Assembly: GCF_003149455.1 (NCBI RefSeq)
Contig: NZ_QFFK01000003.1
Coordinates: 310,001-374,000, forward strand
From: Chitinophaga deserti
GTDB taxonomy: Bacteria; Bacteroidota; Bacteroidia; Chitinophagales; Chitinophagaceae
DNA: 64,000 bases
Reading direction: 5' to 3'
Shown: positions 51,313 through 61,650 of the stretch, one piece after another
Position numbering within the stretch: position 1 is the stretch's first letter
Layout: each line of letters begins with the position of its first letter
Notes under the pieces: model-generated
Told to the model about the DNA's origin: nothing
Databases searched by the model: none
Seen by the model: only the letters and a program-made list of their open reading frames with translations
Position numbers and translations under genes: made by a program

Positions 51313-51912
51313 TTAGAAATTAAAAGGTCGTGTAGTTTCGTATGCTTCGATCTCGTTGCGGAGACTGAGGAGATAATCAATATCGTCGTACCCGTTCAGC
51401 AGGCATGTTTTTTTGTAAGGGTTGATGTCGAAATGTTCCTTCTCCCCTGTTGCCTTGATTTCGATGAACTGCTCTTCCAGGTTCACTTCGATGGCGGTGG
51501 TAGGTACTTTCTCCACTGCACGGAAGATTTTAGCCAGAAAATCCTCGCTCACCTGCACGGGCAGAATGAAGTTATTGAGTGCGTTGTTCTTAAAGATATC
51601 GGCGAAAAAGCTGCTCACCACTACTTTAAAGCCAAAGTCGCCAATGGCCCAGGCGGCATGTTCGCGGGACGATCCGCAGCCAAAGTTCTTGCCGGCTACC
51701 AGGATCCTGCCTTTATATGTTTCGTTATTAAGAACGAAATCAGCTTTAGGTTCATTGTTCTCGTCAAAACGCCAGTCGCGGAAGAGGTTTTCTCCAAAAC
51801 CTTCGCGGGTGGTAGCTTTGAGGAAACGGGCCGGAATGATCTGGTCCGTATCTATGTTTTCTATCGGTAAGGGTACCACGGAGGATACCAGGTTTGCAAA
51901 TTTCTTGTCCAT
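51313..51912 (-). CDS. leuD: 3-isopropylmalate dehydratase small subunit
   Basis: A 199-residue swivel-domain subunit of isopropylmalate isomerase, paired with LeuC. The segment [18 protein letters not shown] near residue 75 is the substrate-recognition loop shared with aconitase domain 4. [17 protein letters not shown] is the typical N-terminus. It follows leuC after 21 bases. Confidence 0.95.
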   Translation of the reverse strand: MDKKFANLVSSVVPLPIENIDTDQIIPARFLKATTREGFGENLFRDWRFDENNEPKADFVLNNETYKGRILVAGKNFGCGSSREHAAWAIGDFGFKVVVSSFFADIFKNNALNNFILPVQVSEDFLAKIFRAVEKVPTTAIEVNLEEQFIEIKATGEKEHFDINPYKKTCLLNGYDDIDYLLSLRNEIEAYETTRPFNF

Positions 51913-51933
51913 GTTGATGGTTCGTTTCGGGAA

Positions 51934-53331
51934 TTAAATCATTGCTCTCACATCGGTCACTTTTCCGGTGATGGCTGCAGCGGCAGCAGTCAGCGGACTG
52001 GCAAGGAAGGTGCGGGCGTTAGGACCCTGGCGGCCTTCGAAGTTGCGGTTAGATGTGGCAACGCAGTACTTACCTGCCGGGATCTTGTCTTCGTTCATGG
52101 CGAGGCAGGCCGAACAGCCGGGCTGGCGCAGCTGGAAGCCGGCATCCTCAAATATCTTATCGATACCTTCCGCAATGGCCTGTGCCTCTACCTGTTTGGA
52201 ACCGGGCACGATCCATACGGTTACATCATCGGATTTCTTTTTGCCTTTCACGAACTCGGCTACCATGCGGAGGTCTTCGATGCGGCTGTTGGTACAGCTG
52301 CCGATGAAAACGTAATCCACTTTCTTTCCGAGGAGTTGGGTGCCGGGCTGAAGGTCCATGTACTGGAGGGATTTGGAGAAGGAAAGCTGTTCTTTCTCTT
52401 CAATTTCCGCCAGTGCGGGTATGTTCCCGGTAACGCCCATTCCCATACCGGGGTTGGTACCGTAGGTGATTTGCGGTTCAATATCAGCAGCGTCGAAAAC
52501 CAGTTCCGAGTCGAAAACGGCATCGTCGTCGGTACGGAGGGTTTTCCAGAATGCGAGGGATTTGTCCCATTCTTCGCCCCTGGGAGCGAACTCGCGTCCT
52601 TTAATATATTCGAACGTAGTTTCGTCAGGAGCAATGAGGCCGCCGCGGGCACCCATTTCGATAGACATGTTGCAGATCGTCATCCTTGCTTCCATGCTGA
52701 GGCTGCGGATGGCTTCGCCGGCATATTCCACGAAGTACCCGGTGCCCCCTGCCGCGGAGATTTTGGAGATGATATACAGGATAATGTCTTTAGACACCAC
52801 ACCTTTCTTCAGCTGCCCGTTCACCGTGATGCGCATGCGCTTGGGTTTATATTGCAGGATGCACTGGGTGGCCAGTACCTGCTCCACTTCCGAGGTGCCG
52901 ATACCGAAGGCTACTGCTCCGAAAGCACCGTGGGTGGAGGTATGGGAATCGCCGCACACAATGGTCATCCCCGGCAGGGTAATACCCAGCTCAGGTCCGA
53001 TCACGTGAACGATGCCCTGGTAAGGGTGGCCCAGCCCGTACAGTTCTACGCCAAACTCTGCGGTGTTGGCCGTGAGCATTTCCACCTGCTTGCGGCTCAG
53101 CGCCTCCTTAATGGGCAGGTGCTGGTCGAGGGTGGGTACGTTATGGTCTGCCGTGGCACGTGTTTTTCCCGGTCTGAAAACAGGAACACCCCGTTTGCGT
53201 AAACCGTCGAATGCCTGGGGGCTTGTTACTTCATGTATGAAATGTGTGTTGATATACACCGCGTCCGGATGGCCGGAGCGGCTTGCCACGATGTGGCCGT
53301 CCCAAATTTTGTCGAATAATGTATTCCCCAT
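51934..53331 (-). CDS. leuC: 3-isopropylmalate dehydratase large subunit
   Basis: A 465-residue aconitase-family protein with a [4Fe-4S] cluster; with LeuD it isomerises 2- to 3-isopropylmalate. Cluster ligands are the Cys in [11 protein letters not shown] and the two in [30 protein letters not shown] is a family block. I start at ATG 53331 ([11 protein letters not shown], the family start) rather than 53367. First gene of the leu operon. Confidence 0.96.
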   Translation of the reverse strand: MGNTLFDKIWDGHIVASRSGHPDAVYINTHFIHEVTSPQAFDGLRKRGVPVFRPGKTRATADHNVPTLDQHLPIKEALSRKQVEMLTANTAEFGVELYGLGHPYQGIVHVIGPELGITLPGMTIVCGDSHTSTHGAFGAVAFGIGTSEVEQVLATQCILQYKPKRMRITVNGQLKKGVVSKDIILYIISKISAAGGTGYFVEYAGEAIRSLSMEARMTICNMSIEMGARGGLIAPDETTFEYIKGREFAPRGEEWDKSLAFWKTLRTDDDAVFDSELVFDAADIEPQITYGTNPGMGMGVTGNIPALAEIEEKEQLSFSKSLQYMDLQPGTQLLGKKVDYVFIGSCTNSRIEDLRMVAEFVKGKKKSDDVTVWIVPGSKQVEAQAIAEGIDKIFEDAGFQLRQPGCSACLAMNEDKIPAGKYCVATSNRNFEGRQGPNARTFLASPLTAAAAAITGKVTDVRAMI

Positions 53332-53457
53332 GGCGTAATTTGACTTTATTAACCGGGCTTCATACATGCAATCCGACGTAGATATGTTAAATATTCTGTG
53401 TCAGGCAGCATTGTCAGTCAAACCCGTATATTTGCTTTTCTTATCGCTTTATTACTT

Positions 53458-53465
53458 CAAATCTA
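53458..53465 (-). promoter_or_regulatory. candidate -7 element of the leu operon
   Basis: On the minus strand TAGATTTG fits TAnnTTTG, about 126 bases before the leuC ATG. No -33 TTG lies at the usual distance. The roughly 120-base leader shows no leucine-rich leader peptide or terminator, so classical attenuation is not evident. Confidence 0.3.
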
Positions 53466-53491
53466 ATCGACACTTTTAAACCTCAGTTCGT

Positions 53492-53499
53492 TAAATTTG
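53492..53499 (+). promoter_or_regulatory. candidate -7 element of the helical protein gene
   Basis: TAAATTTG matches the -7 motif on the plus strand, 77 bases before the ATG at 53577. No TTG at the -33 position is evident. Confidence 0.3.
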
Positions 53500-53576
53500 T
53501 CAATATTACGATTAGCAACTGTTACCTGAGGCCATTAAACTATTGTAATTCAATATCTTACAATCCTATAACAACG

Positions 53577-55130
53577 ATGTCCAACACGCAGAACGATGCC
53601 TTATTCATATTAATAAAAACGCTAACTAAAGCAGAAAAGAGGAACTTCCAGCTGGCTTTTAACCGGGACAATACGAAAGAAGACGTGCTTTTCATACAGC
53701 TGTTTAATGCGCTGGACAAAATGAAGGAATACGACGATGAGCAGATCCTCCGGCGCGTGCCCGACATCAAAAAGCAACAGCTCAGCAATATCAAGGCCCA
53801 TCTCTATAAACACTTACTGACCACCCTCCGCCTCCTGTATAAAACGAAAGACGCCTTAATTGAGCTCCGGGAGCAGCTGGACTATGCCCGGGTGCTGTAC
53901 AACAAAGGGCTTTACCATCAAAGCCTGAAGATCCTGGCCAAAGCCAAGGTATCGGCCCGGGAGCAGGAAGAGGTAATGCTCTATTTCGAGATCGTGGAAT
54001 TCGAAAAGCTGATAGAAACGCGGCACATTACCCGCAGCCTCGATAACCGGGCTGAGGAACTGAGTGAAGAGAGCCGTGTCATCAACGAGCAGCTCAATAA
54101 TGTTTCCCGCCTGTCTACCCTCGCCCTGCGCATGTACGGCCTCTATCTCAAACTCGGCCATGCCCGCGATGAGAAAGACACCCTCATGCTCAAATCCTTC
54201 TTCGATACCAACCTCCCTCCCGTTCAGCGGAGCCAGATGAGTTTTTATGAACGCATCTATCTGTATCAGGCGTATTGCTGGTATTACTACATCCTGCAGG
54301 ATTTCGTCATGTACTACCGGTACACCCAGAAGTGGGTAGACCTCTTCAGCGAATATCCCCATCTGAAGGAAACCGATGTGGACCTCTACATCAAAGCCAT
54401 GCACAATCTCCTCACCGCACACTTCCACACTATGAACCACGATAAGTTCACCGAAGTGCTGCAGGACATGGAAGATTATATCACTGAAAAAGAAGAATCG
54501 CTCAATGAGAATACGCGTACCAATGCGTTCGTGTATCTCTATACCGGTAAGATCAACCGCCACTTCCTCGACGGTACTTTCTCGGAAGGTCTGAAGCTGG
54601 TGGCTGAGGTGGAGGAAAAGATCAGTGAGCACCAGCTTACGGTAGATCAGCACCGCGTACTGGTGTTCTATTACAAGATCGCCTGCCTGTATTTCGGCAG
54701 CGGCGATAATGATAATGCCATCATTTACCTCAACAAGATCATACAACTGAAGATCGGCAACCTCCGGGCAGATATTCAGTGTTTCGCGCGCATTCTCCAT
54801 CTTATTGCACACTACGAGCTGGAGAACTACAGCCTGGTGGAGTACCTCATTAAATCGGTGTATCACTTCATTGCCAAGAACAAGGATTTAAGCCTTGTAA
54901 TGGAAGAGATCCTGAAGTTCCTGCGGAAGAACATGTATGCCAATCCCCGTGCATTACGTACCGCATTCCGCGAGCTGAAAGGCAGGCTGGAAGTGATTGC
55001 GAAAAGCCCTTACGAGCGCCGCAGTTATCTTTACCTCGATATTGTAAGCTGGCTGGAAAGTAAGATAGAAGGCATACCGGTGCAGGAAGTTATCCAACAG
55101 AAATTCAGGAATAAGGTGCCCCGTATTTAG
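53577..55130 (+). CDS. unknown all-helical (TPR-like) protein
   Basis: A 517-residue cytoplasmic protein with no signal peptide. It starts with SNTQNDALFILIKTLTKAEKRNFQL, a helical bundle, then is made of helices with TPR-like spacing (LDYARVLYNKGLYHQSLKIL, ACLYFGSGDNDNAIIYLNKI). No catalytic motif is seen. I have no family name for it; proteins with this look are common in Chitinophagaceae. It stands alone, divergent from leuC and convergent with SusD pair C, with a terminator after it. Confidence 0.75.
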   Translation: MSNTQNDALFILIKTLTKAEKRNFQLAFNRDNTKEDVLFIQLFNALDKMKEYDDEQILRRVPDIKKQQLSNIKAHLYKHLLTTLRLLYKTKDALIELREQLDYARVLYNKGLYHQSLKILAKAKVSAREQEEVMLYFEIVEFEKLIETRHITRSLDNRAEELSEESRVINEQLNNVSRLSTLALRMYGLYLKLGHARDEKDTLMLKSFFDTNLPPVQRSQMSFYERIYLYQAYCWYYYILQDFVMYYRYTQKWVDLFSEYPHLKETDVDLYIKAMHNLLTAHFHTMNHDKFTEVLQDMEDYITEKEESLNENTRTNAFVYLYTGKINRHFLDGTFSEGLKLVAEVEEKISEHQLTVDQHRVLVFYYKIACLYFGSGDNDNAIIYLNKIIQLKIGNLRADIQCFARILHLIAHYELENYSLVEYLIKSVYHFIAKNKDLSLVMEEILKFLRKNMYANPRALRTAFRELKGRLEVIAKSPYERRSYLYLDIVSWLESKIEGIPVQEVIQQKFRNKVPRI

Positions 55131-55134
55131 GGCA

Positions 55135-55158
55135 TAAAAAAGGGGGCCGCAGCCCCCT
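55135..55158 (-). terminator. intrinsic terminator of SusC/SusD pair C
   Basis: AGGGGGC / GCCCCCT with a four-base loop (55141-55158). In minus direction the stem is followed by six T, a good terminator for the susD gene; in plus direction the tail is less T-rich but may still serve the helical protein gene. Confidence 0.85.
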
Positions 55159-55193
55159 TCGTTGTTCTTATTACTTTCCTTTCCATTTATAAA

Positions 55194-56858
55194 TTACCAT
55201 CCCGGGTTCTGTGGTTTCAGCTGCGGGTTCAGGTTCATTTCCTGTAGCGGCAGCGGGAAGAGGTACATCCTGTCGTTCCAGACGCGTGTGGTAATATCTG
55301 TATACACCCGGATGCGGTCATTCGCATCTACCTGGATGCCAGCCACCTGCGATGCGGGATACTGAGCCCTCAGCGCGGGCGTAAGCTTCATGCCCACAAT
55401 GGTTTTGGCGTTATTGATGAGCTCACCGGCTTTCCAGCGGATGATATCATCGAAACGGAAGCCATCCTGTGCCAGTTCTATTCGGCGTTCACGGCGGATC
55501 TCATCGATCAATACCGGTACCGTAGGGAAGGTGGAGGCAGGATCTTTTATCAGCGCGGCAATAATCATATGCGGCATACCTACGCGGTCGCGGATCTTAT
55601 TGATCGTCTGGTTAACCACTGCCTGGCTGGCTTCTCCCAGTTCTGCTTTAGCCTCCACAAAGTTGAGCAGTATTTCTGCATAGCGGACGATGAAGAGATC
55701 GAGGGTAGACTGGTTTGCCACCCATTGCACCGGGTCAGGGCTTTTATACTTGGCACTCGCATAGCCGGTAAGTACAGCGGGAATGCGCGGAAGGGTGATC
55801 TTATCGGCAGACCCGTCGGCATTCTGCGTTACCACGTAATCGCGGGTAACGATGAGCTGGGAATAACGCGGATCACGGTTAGTACGTTCCTTCTCCGGGG
55901 TATCATCTCCCTGATACAGCGGGCTGAGGCTGATGGGCAGTCCGTCGGCACAAAGGATCGACTCCACGAAATCTTTGCTGTAGCTGGGCCATACGTCAGA
56001 GATCTGGCGGGTGGCATTGTGCATCGACTGATCTTTCACATAACGACGTGCCATCACGGCTTCTTTATTGCCGCGCAGTTCTTCCTGGATAAACAGGTTC
56101 ACATAATCGCGGGTAGGTGCTCCGGTTGTGTATATCGCGTAATTTCCGGAGTTCATTACTGCTTCGGCAGCAGTGGCAGCTTCGCGCAGATAAGTTTCCG
56201 CACCGGGCAGGCCGCGGTATTTGCGGTAAGTGCCTTCCCAAAGACAGATGCGTGATTTAATGGCATTGGCAATGTCTTTGTTGACGCGGTCCTGCTCAGC
56301 GCTCGCAGGCACCGGCAGGTTGGCCACCGCATAGTTGAGGTCATTCAGCACCGTATCCATCACAGTAGCGCGGGGAGTACGGGCGGCAAACAATTCGGGG
56401 GAATTCTCATTCAGATCTTTCCCGAACCAAACCACATCACCGAACTGCACTACTTTCCTCCACCACATATAGGCACGGAACAAACGTACTTCGCCGGCAT
56501 ACTTCGCTTTCACGGCCGGAGCGGCATCCGCCCTTTCATAACGCATGAGGAAGAAGTTGGCTTCACGTTCGTTATTCCACGTCCAGCCACCACCTGTATT
56601 TGGAACAGTATAGGTGCCTGCAAGGAGCGGTGTACGGTCGCGGGGCACAAAGTTATCGGAGTTATTATCGCTGGTATGGCCCTGTGCGGGAATAATGGTG
56701 TAGAAACGGTTCGCGTAAATGCGTAGGTCGTTTTCATTCTTAAAGAACGTGGCTTCGCTGAGACGGTCTTGCGGAAGACGGTCGAGGAAATCGTTATTGC
56801 AGGCTGCACCGAAAACGAGGGCGAGCATGGCTGAAGATATGACGAGTGTTTTTTTCAT
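55194..56858 (-). CDS. SusD/RagB-family nutrient-binding lipoprotein (pair C)
   Basis: About 554 residues from ATG 56858 (MKKTLVISSAMLALVFGAAC, acylated Cys20); the frame from 56879 adds seven residues before it. NDFLDRLPQDRLSEATFF follows, the usual SusD start, then the helical core and the C-terminal IRRERRIELAQDGFRFDDIIRWKAG with PLPLQEMNLNPQL. It works with the STN-bearing SusC 24 bases upstream. Confidence 0.93.
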   Translation of the reverse strand: MKKTLVISSAMLALVFGAACNNDFLDRLPQDRLSEATFFKNENDLRIYANRFYTIIPAQGHTSDNNSDNFVPRDRTPLLAGTYTVPNTGGGWTWNNEREANFFLMRYERADAAPAVKAKYAGEVRLFRAYMWWRKVVQFGDVVWFGKDLNENSPELFAARTPRATVMDTVLNDLNYAVANLPVPASAEQDRVNKDIANAIKSRICLWEGTYRKYRGLPGAETYLREAATAAEAVMNSGNYAIYTTGAPTRDYVNLFIQEELRGNKEAVMARRYVKDQSMHNATRQISDVWPSYSKDFVESILCADGLPISLSPLYQGDDTPEKERTNRDPRYSQLIVTRDYVVTQNADGSADKITLPRIPAVLTGYASAKYKSPDPVQWVANQSTLDLFIVRYAEILLNFVEAKAELGEASQAVVNQTINKIRDRVGMPHMIIAALIKDPASTFPTVPVLIDEIRRERRIELAQDGFRFDDIIRWKAGELINNAKTIVGMKLTPALRAQYPASQVAGIQVDANDRIRVYTDITTRVWNDRMYLFPLPLQEMNLNPQLKPQNPGW

Positions 56859-56882
56859 GTGGTTGCTTTTTTTGTTCAACGA

Positions 56883-59800
56883 TTACAGTCCCAGCTGGAT
56901 GCCGAATGCGATGGTGCGGCTCAGCGGATAGCTGTTGGCGCCCAGCAGTTCGGGATCGAATGCCTTGTGCATTTTAGTGATGGTGAACAGGTTCTGACCC
57001 GTTGCGAAAACGCGCAGGCGCTGGATCTTAGCGACACGCAGCCATTCTTCGGGCAGAGTATAACCGAGGGTCACCTGTTTCAAACGGGCATATGCTGCGT
57101 TCTGCAGGTATTTGGTCTGCGTCTGGAAGTTGCCACCGCCACCAAAGCGAAGGCGCGGATAGTAAGCGCTGGTATTGTCAGCACGCCAGTAGTCGGTATG
57201 ATACTCCATCGGCACATCCCATTCGCTTCCAAAGCCCCAGAAGTAGTTACCGCCCGCCATGAAATCGCGCTTGCCTACACCCTGGAAGAATGCCGTAAGG
57301 TCAAAGCCTTTGTATTCAACACCCAGGTTCAGGCCATAAGTATAACGCGGTGTGGAGTTACCAATAATACGCTGGTCACCGGGATCGGCAAGGGTGCTGC
57401 TGCCGCGGGTGATTTTCTTGTCGCCATCGAGGTCGGCATAACGGATATCTCCTGCCAGCCATTTGCCTGCCCAGATTTGCGTCTGGTTAGTAGCGGCAGC
57501 TTCTGCGTCAGAAGTAAAGAAACCATCGGTCTGGAATCCCCAGATCTCATTCCATTTCTTACCCACATAATGCTGGGTGATATTGCCGGTAGGGTTGTTT
57601 TCGAAGCGGGTGATCTCTGCCTGATTATCGGCCAGCACGAGCGATACATTGTAACGGATATCACTGCCTATTTTGTCTTTCCAGCCAATCGACAACTCCC
57701 ATCCTTTGTTCAGCAGATCTGCTGAGTTGCGGGCGGGAGAACTGGTACCCAGCAATGCCGGCAGCAGGCGTCCGGCTGTGATCATGTCTGTCGTTTTGCG
57801 GCGGTATATGTCGAAACTGAAGGAGAGCCTGTCCTGCAGGGTAGTTGCATCAAGACCGAAGTTCAGCGTCGTTACTTTTTCCCATGTGAAATCTTCACTC
57901 ACCAAGGCAGGCGCACCTACAATTACACCAGGGTTGTTACCGAAGAGGTAAGGTGTGGTACCTGTGGGCATGAAGGTGATATACGGATAAGGATTTTCAC
58001 TCAGCTGGTTGGGCAATGTACCGTATGAAGCACGCAGCTTCAGGTCGTTCACCCAGCTTTTAGCACTGCCGAAGAAATTCTCTTCAGACACGCGCCATGC
58101 TGCGGATACTGAAGGAGAGAATACATTGCGTTTACCACGGGCGTAGCGGGAGGTACCATCGTACCGGCCGGTAAGCTGCAGGAGGTACTTTTCCTTGTAG
58201 TCGTAGTTAGCACGGAAGAAGCCTCCGCGAACAGCCCATTCCGAAATAGCGTTACCAACTGACCCGGAAGTTGCCGTGGGGTCGTTGTTCGGCGTCAGGC
58301 TTTCCAGTGTGGGATCGAGCAGATTACGGCCTGTAGCGCTGAACGAAAGGTTTTGCTTTGCCTCTTCGTTGTAACCTGCCATCAGTTTGATGTTATGGTT
58401 ACGCGCGAAGGTGGTAAAGTACTCCGTGTATAAGTTAATGGCATGGTAACCGTCGTTAGCAGCCGAGCGGATCAAACGGTCGGGGTTCGTCCAGGGATAG
58501 GTTCCTATCAGCCTGCCATCTACCCCATATTCCTTGAATGCTTTGTAATGGATGCTTTTACCTGCACCATAATTATTCCAGGTGAGGTCACCGATAATGC
58601 GGAGGTTGCGGAGCAGTTTAACCGTGAAGCCGCCGGTGAGCCAGATGTCGGTCTTATTCTCCTTTACACGGCCATTTTCCGCCATAACGGCAAAAGGGTT
58701 CGTGAAGCTGCCCTGTCCTGCCCAGTTGCCATCCGGATGTGTGATAGGCATAATCGGACGAAGGTCACTTGAAATGAACGCGAAATCATTTACACTCGCT
58801 TCTGCAAACTGCGTGGCATTAGGGGTATTGTAATCGGAGCGGTTCAGGGCTGCCTTGAAATTAAGGTCGAGCCAGGAAGTGGCTTCCGCATTGAGGCGTA
58901 AGGATGCGTTGTAACGGTTGTACCGCTGGTTGGCAGCTTTGATAAGGCCATCCTGTTTGAGGTAGCCAAGGCTGGCAACGTAGGAGATTTTACCGGAACC
59001 GCCGCTGAGGGAGAAAGAGTTATCCCACATAGGCGCCCATCCGGGATACAGTTCATCCAGCCAGTTGGTATTGCCTACATAGCGGTATTTATTCGGGTTA
59101 TTGGGATCCACGTACACCGGCGATGTATTGGCAGGGTCGCGGTAGTAGGCCGCTGCGCGGATGGAATCTTCCACGGTGAAAGGCTCGGAGGAAGTATTGC
59201 CGCCATCGGCTCCTGTCCTGTCTGCCTCACGGAACATGCGGATGTAATCAACAGAATTGATGTACTTAGGCATGTAAGTGGCGCGGTTGAAAGAGTATGT
59301 GCTGTTAAACGACAGTCGCATGGGCTGATGTTTGTTAGGATTCTTGGTGGTGATGAGGATTACCCCGTTGGCAGCGCGGCTGCCATAGATAGCGGCCGAG
59401 CCGGCATCTTTGAGAACGGTTACGCTCTGCACGTCTGCCGGGTTGATGAGGTTGGGGTCCATCACCACGCCGTCTACCAGTACCAGCGGAGCGTCGTTAC
59501 CGCCCGTGATGGAGCCGGTACCACGGATATTGAAAGTGGCTCCCCGGCCAGGGGCACCATTATTCATGTTCACGTTAAGGTTAGGTACTACACCCTGAAG
59601 CCCTTGTGCAAGGTTCACGAGGGGACGGCTTTCCAGCACTTCTCCGCCCACGGAAGCTACGGCACCTGTGAGGTTCGCTTTCTTCTGGGTACCATATCCT
59701 ACCACCAGCACTTCCTGCAGGCCGGCAACGTCGGCTTCCATGGTAATATCCAGCTGATCTTTACCGGCAACGGGCACTTCCTGTTTCTTGAAGCCCATCA

Positions 59801-60317
59801 TGCTGATCACGAGCACGTCTTCGTTATTGGCTTCGATCTCGAAGCGGCCTTCGGCATCGCTGGCCACACCTTTGGTGGTGCCTTTGATAACAATGGTAGC
59901 GCCTGGAACCGGAGCGCCTTTGCTATCTGCCAGCCGGCCTTTTACCCGCTTAAACTGTTTGGCGTCGATGTCGTTGCCGAGTACCACTAACCGGTCGTCC
60001 ATCACGCGGTAGCGCATGTGGGAGGCCAATACGAGGGACATTACCTCGGGCAGGGTGCCGTTGGTTACTTTAAGGGAAACCGGCGGGAGCTTACGCAGCT
60101 CGTCGCTGTTATAGAAGAACCGGTACGACGATTTCAGCTCTATCATGGCAAGCACCTGGCTTACCGGCAGCCGGTCGGCATGAACGCTGATACGTTTTTG
60201 CGAATAAACGCCGGCATGCACCTGCAGGAAGAGGCACGTCAGCAAGAAGCTCATCTTCATGATCAGCAAAAGTTGATACAACCGCCTGTTGGCAGTGCGT
60301 TTTGTAAATAATTTCAT
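56883..60317 (-). CDS. SusC-family TonB-dependent receptor with STN signalling domain (pair C)
   Basis: A 1144-residue receptor. After the signal (LLLIMKMSFLLTCLFLQVHAGVYS) comes an STN/secretin domain (about 42-112, ISVHADRLPVSQVLAMIELK...), which pairs B and A lack; then a carboxypeptidase-regulatory-like domain (about 125-205, GRLADSKGAPVPGATIVI), LVVGYGTQKKAN, a plug with VTVLKDAGSAAIYGSRAANGV and the barrel, ending TIAFGIQLGL. STN domains contact a FecR-type anti-sigma factor when substrate is bound, and one is encoded directly upstream. So this receptor both imports and signals. Confidence 0.95.
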   Translation of the reverse strand: MKLFTKRTANRRLYQLLLIMKMSFLLTCLFLQVHAGVYSQKRISVHADRLPVSQVLAMIELKSSYRFFYNSDELRKLPPVSLKVTNGTLPEVMSLVLASHMRYRVMDDRLVVLGNDIDAKQFKRVKGRLADSKGAPVPGATIVIKGTTKGVASDAEGRFEIEANNEDVLVISMMGFKKQEVPVAGKDQLDITMEADVAGLQEVLVVGYGTQKKANLTGAVASVGGEVLESRPLVNLAQGLQGVVPNLNVNMNNGAPGRGATFNIRGTGSITGGNDAPLVLVDGVVMDPNLINPADVQSVTVLKDAGSAAIYGSRAANGVILITTKNPNKHQPMRLSFNSTYSFNRATYMPKYINSVDYIRMFREADRTGADGGNTSSEPFTVEDSIRAAAYYRDPANTSPVYVDPNNPNKYRYVGNTNWLDELYPGWAPMWDNSFSLSGGSGKISYVASLGYLKQDGLIKAANQRYNRYNASLRLNAEATSWLDLNFKAALNRSDYNTPNATQFAEASVNDFAFISSDLRPIMPITHPDGNWAGQGSFTNPFAVMAENGRVKENKTDIWLTGGFTVKLLRNLRIIGDLTWNNYGAGKSIHYKAFKEYGVDGRLIGTYPWTNPDRLIRSAANDGYHAINLYTEYFTTFARNHNIKLMAGYNEEAKQNLSFSATGRNLLDPTLESLTPNNDPTATSGSVGNAISEWAVRGGFFRANYDYKEKYLLQLTGRYDGTSRYARGKRNVFSPSVSAAWRVSEENFFGSAKSWVNDLKLRASYGTLPNQLSENPYPYITFMPTGTTPYLFGNNPGVIVGAPALVSEDFTWEKVTTLNFGLDATTLQDRLSFSFDIYRRKTTDMITAGRLLPALLGTSSPARNSADLLNKGWELSIGWKDKIGSDIRYNVSLVLADNQAEITRFENNPTGNITQHYVGKKWNEIWGFQTDGFFTSDAEAAATNQTQIWAGKWLAGDIRYADLDGDKKITRGSSTLADPGDQRIIGNSTPRYTYGLNLGVEYKGFDLTAFFQGVGKRDFMAGGNYFWGFGSEWDVPMEYHTDYWRADNTSAYYPRLRFGGGGNFQTQTKYLQNAAYARLKQVTLGYTLPEEWLRVAKIQRLRVFATGQNLFTITKMHKAFDPELLGANSYPLSRTIAFGIQLGL

Positions 60318-60391
60318 AGATTTGATTGTTAAGTCCAGGCAATAGGAAACCCGTTGAAATCCAAAGCAGACGGATTTCCTGCATACTTATC

Positions 60392-60422
60392 AAACGGGGA
60401 ATGTTAGCCGCATTTCCCGTTT
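60392..60422. repeat. inverted repeat between FecR and SusC genes
   Basis: AAACGGGGAATG and CATTTCCCGTTT pair over 12 bp with one G-T mismatch and a seven-base loop. The minus strand after the stem is not T-rich, so it is a poor terminator for FecR, but it could reduce read-through or stabilise the 3' end. Confidence 0.4.
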
Positions 60423-60497
60423 TCTATTTCATGACGCTGAGAGGTCAGGAAAATACCAGTGTGGATCCAGGTAGAAATCTCATGTTATTCGTTTTGG

Positions 60498-61562
60498 TTA
60501 GTAAATGGTGATTTTGGTCGTGGTGATTTTGTATCGTATCGGTTTGATCGTGTTCAGGATTTCGAGGATCTGTGAAAGCGGTTCGTTTTCCACGCTGCCG
60601 GTGTAGCGTGCCTGTTTGAGTGCTTCGTTGCGGATTTCCACTTCCACATTATACCACCGTTCGAGGCGGCGGGCCAGTACTTCGAGCGGCTCATCATTAA
60701 ATACGAGCCTGTTTTCGACCCAGGCGCCAGCCGTCAGGGAGCTGTCGCGGCTGTCTGTATCAGCAGCTTTCAGTTCCACCTGCGGCGGCACGGGATCGTT
60801 AGCGGGAGCATTTACTACCTTTTTCAACTCCGTTACATTCTGCACGGCCAGCTTTTGCCGGGGTGCAAGGAGGTAGCTTTTCCCATCATTTTTAACTTTT
60901 ACTTCCACCTTTCCGGAGATAAGGGTGGTCTCAGTCTTCATGTCTGCATCATAGGCCTGGAGGTTGAATTCCGTGCCCAGTACGCGGACTTCCACCGCGT
61001 TGGTGGTTACAATAAATGGATGCTCGGCGCTTGCGGCCACTTTAAAATATCCTTCACCATTCAGGCGCACCTGTCGTGTGCCGTCGCGGAAACCTTCTGC
61101 ATATGAAAGGGAGCTTCCGGCATTGAGGATTACCTCGGTACCGTCGGGCAGGGTAAGTTTCGATTTACTGCCTTTGCGCGTTTGTACGGTGCTCCAGCCT
61201 TTATCTTCTGCCTTTTTTCCTCCTGTCCAGAACCATATGCCGGTGCATACAGCAGCGGCAAGGGGTATGGCGGCCAGCCAAAGTTTTCTCCTGCGGGGAA
61301 TAGCCACTTCCGTAAATTCAGGCAGCTCCTCTTCTGATGTTGCTTCTCCCGCTGCGGTAAAGATCCGGCCCAGCATCTCTTCCTTCCGGGCTTCCGGCTG
61401 TATTTCGGCACTACGGAACGATAATGCGCCCAGTAGTTCGTATTGACGGGCCACATCCGGAAACTGTTTCTTCAACAATTCCAGTTCCAGCCGCTCCCTT
61501 TCCGACAACGTACCGGACAGTTCCTTGCCAAATAATTCCCAAAGCTTTTGTTCTTGTTCCAT
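60498..61562 (-). CDS. FecR-family anti-sigma factor
   Basis: A 354-residue inner-membrane anti-sigma factor. The cytoplasmic N-terminal part (about 1-90) binds the sigma factor; a single membrane helix lies at about 94-112 (LWLAAIPLAAAVCTGIWFW); the periplasmic part holds the FecR domain (about 125-225, LTLPDGTEVILNAGSSLSY) and a C-terminal DUF4974-like part (from about 283, FNDEPLEVLARRLERWYNVEVEI). It relays the signal from the STN domain of the SusC downstream. Confidence 0.95.
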   Translation of the reverse strand: MEQEQKLWELFGKELSGTLSERERLELELLKKQFPDVARQYELLGALSFRSAEIQPEARKEEMLGRIFTAAGEATSEEELPEFTEVAIPRRRKLWLAAIPLAAAVCTGIWFWTGGKKAEDKGWSTVQTRKGSKSKLTLPDGTEVILNAGSSLSYAEGFRDGTRQVRLNGEGYFKVAASAEHPFIVTTNAVEVRVLGTEFNLQAYDADMKTETTLISGKVEVKVKNDGKSYLLAPRQKLAVQNVTELKKVVNAPANDPVPPQVELKAADTDSRDSSLTAGAWVENRLVFNDEPLEVLARRLERWYNVEVEIRNEALKQARYTGSVENEPLSQILEILNTIKPIRYKITTTKITIY

Positions 61563-61650
61563 GCAGGAAATAATCAGGTGGTTATATAGTTAGACAGGAT
61601 TTTTCGGCCATCCAGTTAAAGACAGTCAAAAAATATTTTCAAAAGATAAT

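Noticed and set aside
53332..53457. Leucine leader peptide and attenuator before leuC
   Set aside because: No short open frame with a Leu run and no terminator hairpin can be seen in the leader.
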